This document shows, piece by piece, positions 54,479 to 61,900 of a stretch of 64,000 nt of DNA. The position numbers and the translations under genes are program-made. Positions within the stretch are counted from its first letter, which is position 1. Every line of letters starts with the position of its first letter. Below the pieces are notes generated by a model. The model saw nothing but the letters and a program-made list of their open reading frames with translations. It ran no database searches and was not told the DNA's origin. Where the stretch lies: contig JADJYQ010000001.1 of assembly GCA_016719615.1 (NCBI GenBank), positions 346,501 to 410,500 of the forward strand, in the 5' to 3' direction. The stretch comes from Saprospiraceae bacterium (lineage in GTDB: Bacteria > Bacteroidota > Bacteroidia > Chitinophagales > Saprospiraceae).

Positions 54479-55657
54479 ATGGCTTGTACATCTTGTTCAA
54501 ATCAAAAGAATGGAATGCCTTCTGGCTGTGGCAGTAAAGGGCATTGCGAATCCGGTGGATGTAATCGAATGAATACTTACGATTGGATCTCTGTATTGGA
54601 ATTGGAAGATCCGATGGAGTGTAAATTAGCAGAGGTAAGTTTTAAGAATGGAGCTCGTAAAACATTTTACAGGATTAACGAACATTTACGAGCCGATACC
54701 GGAGATTTGGTAGTAGTGGATACTGGTTATGGCGGTTACGATGTTGGTCGCATCAGTTTAATGGGTGATTTGGTAAAACTTCAAATGAAGAAGAAAAACT
54801 TTACGGAAGATCGGATCACTTTCGAAATTCTTCGAAGAGCCAACCAGAGGGATATTGAGCGGATGGAAGAAGCAAGGGCTGTTGAAAAAGCGGCATTGGT
54901 AAAAGCGCGGGTCATTTCGCGAACTCTCAAACTCGACATGAAAATAGGCGATGTTGAATTTCAGGCAGATTTGCGGAAGGCAACTTTTTATTACACGGCA
55001 GATGGTCGGGTTGATTTCAGGGAATTGGTTAAATTGTATGCCAGAGATTTTAGAACAAAAATCGAAATGTGGCAAATTGGTGCAAGGCAGGAATCAGCAA
55101 GAATTGGTGGTATTGGTTCTTGTGGACGTGAATTGTGTTGTTCGACCTGGTTGTCTGATTTTAAATCAGTCAATACAAATGCGGCGCGTTACCAAAATCT
55201 TGCCATCAACCAATCAAAATTAACAGGACAGTGCGGACGTCTAAAATGCTGTCTGAATTATGAACTCGATTTGTACGTTGATGAATTGGATAAATATCCT
55301 TCAAACGTCGATGAACTCCGATCCAAAAAGGGAAAAGCGAGCCTTATTAAAGTCGACATTTTCAGAGGTGTGTTATACTACGTATATGAACCGGAGAGAG
55401 GAAGGTCAATTGTCATGCCTTTACTTCCTGATTATGTTAGACAAATCAAATCCATGAATGACCGTGGGGAATTTCCGGATGAGATTATACCAAGTGATGA
55501 TGGTACAGAGCAATTAAAAGCGCAGGAAAGCGGGTATGTGGATGTGACGGGAGAGATCGAGTTGCCGGATATACGGAGAAAAAAGAAAAAGAAAAAGTTC
55601 AGGAAAAAACCTGAAGGCAAAAGACCTGAGGGTCCTCCTCAGGGACCAAGGAACTGA
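54479..55657 (+). CDS. ricT: PSP1-domain protein RicT (YaaT)
   Basis: A 392-residue homologue of YaaT/RicT, a partner in an RNA-maturation complex in Bacillus. It starts MACTSCSNQKNGMPSGCGSK with a Cys-rich N-terminus. The PSP1 core runs from about residue 110 to 270, with Cys motifs GSCGRELCCSTWL and GQCGRLKCCLNYELD that bind an iron-sulfur cluster in the homologue. The C-terminus is a Lys/Arg-rich tail (RRKKKKKKFRKKPEG), unusual against Bacillus proteins but common in Bacteroidota. Linked to holB, the same order as in many Bacteroidota and Firmicutes. Confidence 0.9.
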   Translation: MACTSCSNQKNGMPSGCGSKGHCESGGCNRMNTYDWISVLELEDPMECKLAEVSFKNGARKTFYRINEHLRADTGDLVVVDTGYGGYDVGRISLMGDLVKLQMKKKNFTEDRITFEILRRANQRDIERMEEARAVEKAALVKARVISRTLKLDMKIGDVEFQADLRKATFYYTADGRVDFRELVKLYARDFRTKIEMWQIGARQESARIGGIGSCGRELCCSTWLSDFKSVNTNAARYQNLAINQSKLTGQCGRLKCCLNYELDLYVDELDKYPSNVDELRSKKGKASLIKVDIFRGVLYYVYEPERGRSIVMPLLPDYVRQIKSMNDRGEFPDEIIPSDDGTEQLKAQESGYVDVTGEIELPDIRRKKKKKKFRKKPEGKRPEGPPQGPRN

Positions 55658-55673
55658 TTCATGCACCACATTA

Positions 55674-55687
55674 CTAACACTAGTTAG
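55674..55687. repeat. CTAAC-N4-GTTAG palindrome
   Basis: CTAACACTAGTTAG, symmetric at all but the two flanking inner positions, followed by TTTAAATAAAC. It lies 17 bases past the ricT stop and 70 bases before lpdA. Confidence 0.6.
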
Positions 55688-55756
55688 TTTAAATAAACAA
55701 CGGGATCAATCATTTGTTATTTCCGGTACATGGTGTTTTAGATTAAATTTATTCAC

Positions 55757-57157
55757 ATGAAAGTGGTGATTATAGGTTCGGGCCCGGGAGGATATGTGGC
55801 GGCAATTCGTTGTGCACAACTAGGATTTGAAGTCACGCTTGTAGAAAAATACAATAAATTAGGTGGCACTTGCCTGAACGTAGGTTGCATACCTTCCAAA
55901 GCCTTGTTAGATAGTTCAGAACATTACCATCAGTTAATTACGGGATTTGAGGATCACGGTATCAAAACCAAAACGGTTTTGGTGGATCTGCCTAAGATGA
56001 TGCATAGGAAGCAGGAAGTGGTAGAACAGAACACCAGAGGGATCAAGTATTTAATGAAAAAAAACAATATTAATGTTATTCACGCAAAGGCCTCTTTTAA
56101 GGGTGCCCAAGAATTGTTATTACTGAAAGTTGATGGTTCTGAAGAAAGAGTGGAATTCGATAAGTGCATCATCGCAACGGGTTCTAAGCCAAATTGTCCG
56201 TCGAGCTTCAATTATAATAAAAAAAGAATCATCACATCGACCGAGGCTTTAAGTTTAAATGAAATTCCAAAGACCATGATGATCATTGGAGCTGGTGTCA
56301 TCGGAATTGAATTAGGATCCGTTTATTCGCGATTGGGAACACAAGTAACGCTCATCGAATATATGGACAAACTGTTGGAGAATATGGATCCGGATTGCAC
56401 TAAGGAACTATTAAAGACACTTGAAGCATTGGGAATGTTGTTTAAATTTGGAAGATCTGTTCAGGAAGTCTCACAAATCAGTGACTCGAAAGTTCAATTA
56501 TCACATCAATCAAAGCAGGGTAGTGAGCATACCACAGAAGTAGCAGATTATGTTTTGATTTCAACGGGAAGAAGACCTTATACAGAAGACCTGTTACTTG
56601 AACTGGCTGGCATTAAAACCGATGATAAGGGATATATCAAAGTAAATAATAATTTGCAAACTGATAATCCACATGTTTATGCCATTGGTGATGTCATTGG
56701 TGGTGTTATGCTTGCACACAAAGCAGAAGAAGAAGCTGTGTTTGTTGCGGAAGTGCTTGCAGGCCAGAAACCGGAAATGCATTATCATCTCATTCCTAAT
56801 GTAATCTATACCTGGCCCGAAATGGCTTCTGTGGGCTTTACGGAGGCGCAACTTATCGAAAAGGGTAGAGCCTTTCAAGTTGGAAAGTTTCCGTTCAAAG
56901 CATTAGGACGCGCCAGAGCAAGCAATGATCTTGATGGATTGGTGAAAGTCATTGCAGATGCTCAAACAGATGAAATTTTAGGAGTGCATATTTGCGGTGC
57001 CCGCGCTGCGGATCTTATTATGGAAGCAGTAGCCTTAATGAACTTTAAAGCCAGTGCTGAAGATATGGCGATGTTATCCCATGCACATCCAAGTTTTTCG
57101 GAAGCATTAAAGGAAGCTGCTTTGGATGCCTGTGGGAAAAGGGCCCTGCATTTTTAA
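55757..57157 (+). CDS. lpdA: Dihydrolipoyl dehydrogenase
   Basis: E3 component of 2-oxoacid dehydrogenase and glycine cleavage complexes, reoxidising lipoamide with NAD. The 466-residue flavoprotein has FAD motif GSGPGGYVAAIR, and the redox pair in GGTCLNVGCIPSK (Cys39, Cys44). The NAD motif is MMIIGAGVIGIELGSVY, and the C-terminal dimer motif HAHPSFSEALKEA has the catalytic His. It is a single gene; E1/E2 genes are not adjacent. Convergent with the toxin remnant, 5 bases apart. Confidence 0.95.
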   Translation: MKVVIIGSGPGGYVAAIRCAQLGFEVTLVEKYNKLGGTCLNVGCIPSKALLDSSEHYHQLITGFEDHGIKTKTVLVDLPKMMHRKQEVVEQNTRGIKYLMKKNNINVIHAKASFKGAQELLLLKVDGSEERVEFDKCIIATGSKPNCPSSFNYNKKRIITSTEALSLNEIPKTMMIIGAGVIGIELGSVYSRLGTQVTLIEYMDKLLENMDPDCTKELLKTLEALGMLFKFGRSVQEVSQISDSKVQLSHQSKQGSEHTTEVADYVLISTGRRPYTEDLLLELAGIKTDDKGYIKVNNNLQTDNPHVYAIGDVIGGVMLAHKAEEEAVFVAEVLAGQKPEMHYHLIPNVIYTWPEMASVGFTEAQLIEKGRAFQVGKFPFKALGRARASNDLDGLVKVIADAQTDEILGVHICGARAADLIMEAVALMNFKASAEDMAMLSHAHPSFSEALKEAALDACGKRALHF

Positions 57158-57162
57158 ATAAA

Positions 57163-57645
57163 TTATATTAAGTAGGATCTTACAGATTCAGAAATCCTAG
57201 ATTTAACATCACTCCAGCTTACTCCGTTCATACTGATTGGATCTGGTGTAGATTCCGCATCAACATAGTAGACTAATGCATTCGGTATACTGATCAATAA
57301 CCTATGTTGCGGGAATTTCAATTTATAAATTGTATAAGTTGATCTATTGAAAAATGGTTTAGCAATTCGCAAATATCCCAAAAATCCTTTTTAGTGCCTC
57401 TACCAAGAATAGCTTGTATTTTCATTGCAGAAAGGGCTTTCAGACTAAAAATTCTTATGTATTCAATATAATCGAGAGGACTTACTAAAGGGTGATCATA
57501 TTTTACAATATCTACCTTTGTCTCATTTATGAAAGCAAAAATTCCAATCCGGATTAAATCTTCGCGAAAAGTAAAATAGCTTGAAAATTTGTCTTTGAGA
57601 ACTTTTGCGATCAAATGAGGATTGTAATTGCCATTAGGGAATTCA
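57163..57645 (-). pseudogene. AbiEii/AbiGii toxin remnant, catalytic N-terminus missing, frameshifted once
   Basis: Two frames carry the C-terminal two thirds of a nucleotidyltransferase-fold AbiEii toxin. The first is 57614-57318: KVDIVKYDHPLV, LKALSAMKIQAILGRGTKKDFWDI. The second is 57381-57163: KFPQHRLLISIPNALVYYVD, ISMNGVSWSDVKSRI. One base added in the T run near 57323 joins them in a continuous fold. The N-terminal 60-80 residues with the GGT-type nucleotidyltransferase motif are absent: only about 10 in-frame codons separate the fragment from the upstream antitoxin stop. The toxin is therefore inactive as it stands, whatever the frameshift. The TTG at 57614 is not a real start. Confidence 0.7.
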
Positions 57646-57948
57646 GTAAGGAAAGAGTTCCGGGTTCGATTGTCTTAAAGTGTAACATCTGAATTCTTGT
57701 ATGGGTTTATTAATGACCGCACTGGCCAGATATAAAGTCATGAGAGGTAAATACTTTGCCTGAAGCAATGCTGCGGTTATTTTTTCGGGCTCATAATACC
57801 TTCTGCAATTTCTGATGTCCTGGACATCACCTCTGGAAAATACCCTTTCAATAATAAAGAAAGCATATTTTTCAAAATCTAGATTTTCGGAATCTAAGTC
57901 CCAAAAAATGCGAGGATGATCGAAAGGTTTATTGACTTGGTGACTCAT
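57643..57948 (-). CDS. DUF6922 antitoxin-like protein
   Basis: 101 residues from ATG 57948 (start MSHQVNKPFD; the upstream ATG would add ten unsupported residues). The core LDSENLDFEKYAFFIIERV, then FSRGDVQDIRNCRRYY and FRCYTLRQSNPEL matches the DUF6922 family, normally the antitoxin partner of AbiEii toxins. Here it is intact, with its toxin partner damaged. A promoter-like box lies 13 bases upstream. Such solitary antitoxins can persist as anti-addiction or regulatory genes. Confidence 0.8.
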   Translation of the reverse strand: MSHQVNKPFDHPRIFWDLDSENLDFEKYAFFIIERVFSRGDVQDIRNCRRYYEPEKITAALLQAKYLPLMTLYLASAVINKPIQEFRCYTLRQSNPELFPY

Positions 57949-57961
57949 AGAAGAGTAATAA

Positions 57962-57969
57962 CAAAAATA
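57962..57969 (-). promoter_or_regulatory. Bacteroidota -7 box (TATTTTTG) of the DUF6922 gene
   Basis: TATTTTTG on the minus strand, 13 bases upstream of the ATG at 57948. Confidence 0.4.
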
Positions 57970-57978
57970 AAGATACAA

Positions 57979-58304
57979 AATCTATTTCTTCAAAGGGTAA
58001 TTTATCACATTTAATTTATTTAGATAGAAGTATTTTAATTGCATTACATCAACATTTGTGGCAAATTATAAAGCGTATTTTGATCTATATTTTTTAGTGA
58101 AATATTTGCAGGAGATATCCCATGAATTTTCATCATAAATCTTTATATGTTTGCCGACGTTAGTGGTTCGCTAATATCCTCAAACCAAATCTCTAAACTA
58201 TAATAGCTAAGTTAATGCAATGAGAGAAATTTCATTTGATAACTTATTCTATTGAGTTTAAGAGTTGGACTGAAGAATGGTTTGAACTTTGTAACAAGTA
58301 ATTT
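57979..58304. other. Divergent AT-rich gap
   Basis: 326 bases with no supported gene, hairpin or repeat that I can name. Confidence 0.35.
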
Positions 58305-58649
58305 ATGAAAACTACATCGCCGCTTATGGGACCATTGCAGGATACGAACAAGTATTGGTCAGGATTATTAAATAGAGCACGGCGTAATTGTGAATATTTT
58401 TTTACAATTCTTACAAAAGACAATACTTACTTTTTAGGCTACAGCATTTGCTTGAGCTGTATTGAAACGGGGAATAAGAGAATTCTAGAACAAAATACCT
58501 TGGAGGATATTTTTTCGAACTCAATTTCATATCTGTTGAAACCAATTGCAAACAGCAATTTGAAAGTCCAAAACCATTCAACGGTGGTGAAAACCAGGGA
58601 ATTAAGTATAGTTAATAATTTATTTAAAAAATTAAAATGCATTCATTAA
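58305..58649 (+). CDS. Small hypothetical protein
   Basis: A 114-residue frame starting MKTTSPLMGPLQDTNKYWSG. It has three Cys (CEYF, CLSC), a hydrophobic middle (TYFLGYSICLSCIETG) and a basic C-terminus. I recognise no family and no export signal. The composition is plausible for a real gene, but the length and lack of context keep it doubtful. An AT-rich stretch follows directly. Confidence 0.35.
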   Translation: MKTTSPLMGPLQDTNKYWSGLLNRARRNCEYFFTILTKDNTYFLGYSICLSCIETGNKRILEQNTLEDIFSNSISYLLKPIANSNLKVQNHSTVVKTRELSIVNNLFKKLKCIH

Positions 58650-58933
58650 ATATAAATATATATTATTACAATGTATAATAAATTGATATATAACATTAAA
58701 TAAATATAATATAAAAATTATATGTATTATATTATAAAATTTAATAATATGTAATTACGTTTGCATGAGTTTGTGAGAATCAACAGATATTGTCATTTGT
58801 GTAGCATGAAGGAATGTGAGTTTTTGGTACAATATTTGATTTTAAATTTCCGCAGACTGGATCCGTGAGTTGAAAGATTTGAAGTGGATGTTGAAAACGG
58901 GTCCCAATGGACTGAACTGAAAAGTCTCTTTAT
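58650..58933. other. Very AT-rich gap before the giant surface gene
   Basis: From 58640 to 58760 the sequence is nearly all A and T, with many TATA-like steps. The rest to 58933 is ordinary. The stretch could hold a promoter or be a bend region; no box matches TAnnTTTG cleanly. Confidence 0.4.
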
Positions 58934-61900
58934 ATGAAAACTACAACAACGCAATTTTTGCGTATGGGCTGTTTATTGTTTCTTATTTCTTTTGCGATCT
59001 CAGGAACATTAAACACGAGCCTTCAAAATCTATCCCATTCAGATTACAGTAAATTATTTAATGCAAACTTATTTGCAGCTTTTTTAGCAGGAATGCTATT
59101 GCTGTTTAGTTTGTTATTTCTCTTATATGGTGTTATGCATACTTGCAAACACCTTCAAGCTAATATTGCAAACCGATTATTCGGTCGTGTAAATGCTCCT
59201 CCTTGGGAAAATCTTCCAACAGCTTCTACGGTAAAAATTAATTCAAACATCAATTTTCTTAATAGCATGAAAAAGTTTACAATTTTATTAATTGGGTTTA
59301 TTCTTTTTGGAATAAGCAATGTATCACCATTAATGGCTCAGGTATTGGCCGAAAATCCTATTGAAACAAAAGTGAAGGAGACCTTGAAGAAAAATGCAGA
59401 GGTCCTTCGGTTTATGGAGAATAAGGGTCAATTCGATAATCCAAATGCATTGTATTATTTAAATGGTAAACAAGGGACTGTTATTATTGAGAAAAACAGA
59501 CTGCGTTTTATTGCGAAAGAAAAAGCAGTTTATAAAGCTGGCGAAAAAGTAGGAAACGAGATTTTGAAAGAAGATGAAAGTATTCTCGTTGGGCAACATA
59601 GTTTCAGTATGTATTTTGATGAGGGGAATCTCAATCCTAAATTAAACCTCGGTCATCAATTTGGTACTACTTACAATTATTTTACAGAAACTGATTCCAA
59701 AAAATGGGTGACAGGTGTTAAAGCTGCAAAGGATTTGACTCTGGAAGATATTTATCCAGGTGTTGACTTAAGACTTTATAGCGCTGCAGATGGTAGCTTG
59801 GAGTTTGACTGGATTTTAGAACCAGGTGTATCACCAGATAAAATTAATCTAAGATTTACAGGCCAGGAAAATTTGAAAGTAGATAAAAGTGGAAATTTAA
59901 GCGTGGGTCTTAAATTCACGGATGTCAAATTTAATATTCCGGAATCCTACCAGGTTACAGAATTTGGAAAAATTCCTATAGATTTTAAATTTCAAATTGT
60001 AGACAACAATAAAGTTGGATTTCATTCTAAAGCAGCATTGAATCCGAATTATCCATTGATTATTGACCCGGTATTGAGCTGGGGTACTTTTTTAGATGGA
60101 AATGATCCAGACTTTGATCAGTACTTATTTGCGATCCAGGTGGATCCAAACGATGGTATGATATATTGTGCCGGAGCGACGAACCGCAATATTCCTACAA
60201 ATTCTGCTCCTTATGATGCAGATGGTTATTTAAATTCAATCAGTGGTTTTGGAACAGGGGCTACTCCTAGGGTTGCCGTTGTATATCGCGTTAACAGTAC
60301 GGGTTCGGATTTAGTTGATTTGACTATGTATGGTCCCAGTACGGTTTCAGGATCTGCTACAGTTGTTGCTTATGGTTTAAGTTTATCTCCAACCAGAGTA
60401 TTTATTGGAGGCCGAACGACAGTAGATGGTTTGCCAATGGTAGGTTCTCCATTCGATAATAGTTTTGATAACAATGATGGTTTTGTAGCTGTATTTTCAA
60501 GAAATTTGGGCACACTCCATTATTCTACCTATTTAGGTGGAACCGGAAGTGAAGATTTGGGTGTCACTTCATTAAGAGCAATTGATGACAATACTTTTGT
60601 GTGCGGTTTGACGGCTGAAGCTTCATTGCCTGGTGCTTATATTTCTGGAGGTGCAGCGCAAACAGTATTTGGCGGAGGTTCGGATATGTATATAGCCAAG
60701 TTTTCAAGTTTGAATACATTGACATGGGGTACCTATGTTGGCGGTAGTGGAAATGAAATTTTCAACGACGTCGAAATATTTGCGGATGGTAGGATTGCAT
60801 TTGCTGGTACCGGTACAGGCAGTTTAACAGAAGTAAACAGTGCAGCTTCACGATCTACCGGTTCTGATTTTGATGGAAATCTACGGGTGCATATGATGTG
60901 AGTCATAACGGAGGCCAGGATGTTGTCGTTGGTTCAGTTGGCGACGCGGGAGGTTCAGCTACTTGGAAGGCAACTTTTTTTGGCGGACCAGGAGATGATA
61001 TTGGTAGTGGAATTCAGAAAGTTTCCCAAACCCAATGCGATGGTACCGTTGAAGCATTTTTGCTCGTGTTTGGTACTTGTGAAAGTGGGATTCCCACTGT
61101 GAATATCAATGGTGACCCGTTTTATGATGCTACAAATAATGGTGGTCTTGATATGTATTTCGCAGGATTTAACGAAAATGTCACAGCACTTCAGTATGCT
61201 ACTAATATTGGGGGTAATCAAAACGACTATTTAGGAGATACTGGGGCTCCTCGGGGTGGAAATCACCTGTGGGTAAAAGGAGCTAATATTTATGTTGGTA
61301 CGACCACGCACAGTGCAACTCATTCTCCTGCAGTAATAGGTAATACTGGTTTTGATCAAACCAAAACAAATAATGCCAACCCTTCTTCTGATGACACACA
61401 TTTGCTATTCTCTATTCAATTTACATCCCTATTTGAAACAGATTATTCGGATGCCCCAGCTACTTATGGGACTCCTTCTCATATTCTCGATTGTGCTCAC
61501 ATCAGTATAGGAACATTGGATGCAGATGCTGCACCAACTCCTGGGGTGAATGCAAACGGTGATGATGTTGCTGGAATTGACGATGAAGATGGAATTTCTG
61601 TATTTCCGGTTTATCAATCTGGTGGAACGCAAAATATAAGTGTGACCGTTGATAATGTGATGAATACTACAGGTCTGTCAGCTAATCTGTATGGTTGGAT
61701 CGATTTAAATAACGATGGCAATTTCGACAACAATGAAATTGCTACAACAACAGTGGCTAATGGATTTAATGGTTCCAAAACTTTAACATGGTCAGGAATC
61801 ACAGTTGCCGGTAATCCATCCAATCAATACCTGAGATTGCGTTTAACAACAGATGCTTTGTCTGATGATAATACTACCTCTGGTCTCGATGAGCGTTCAA

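Noticed and set aside
57163..57381. Independent 72-residue gene
   Set aside because: It carries the C-terminal AbiEii segment in another frame of the remnant.
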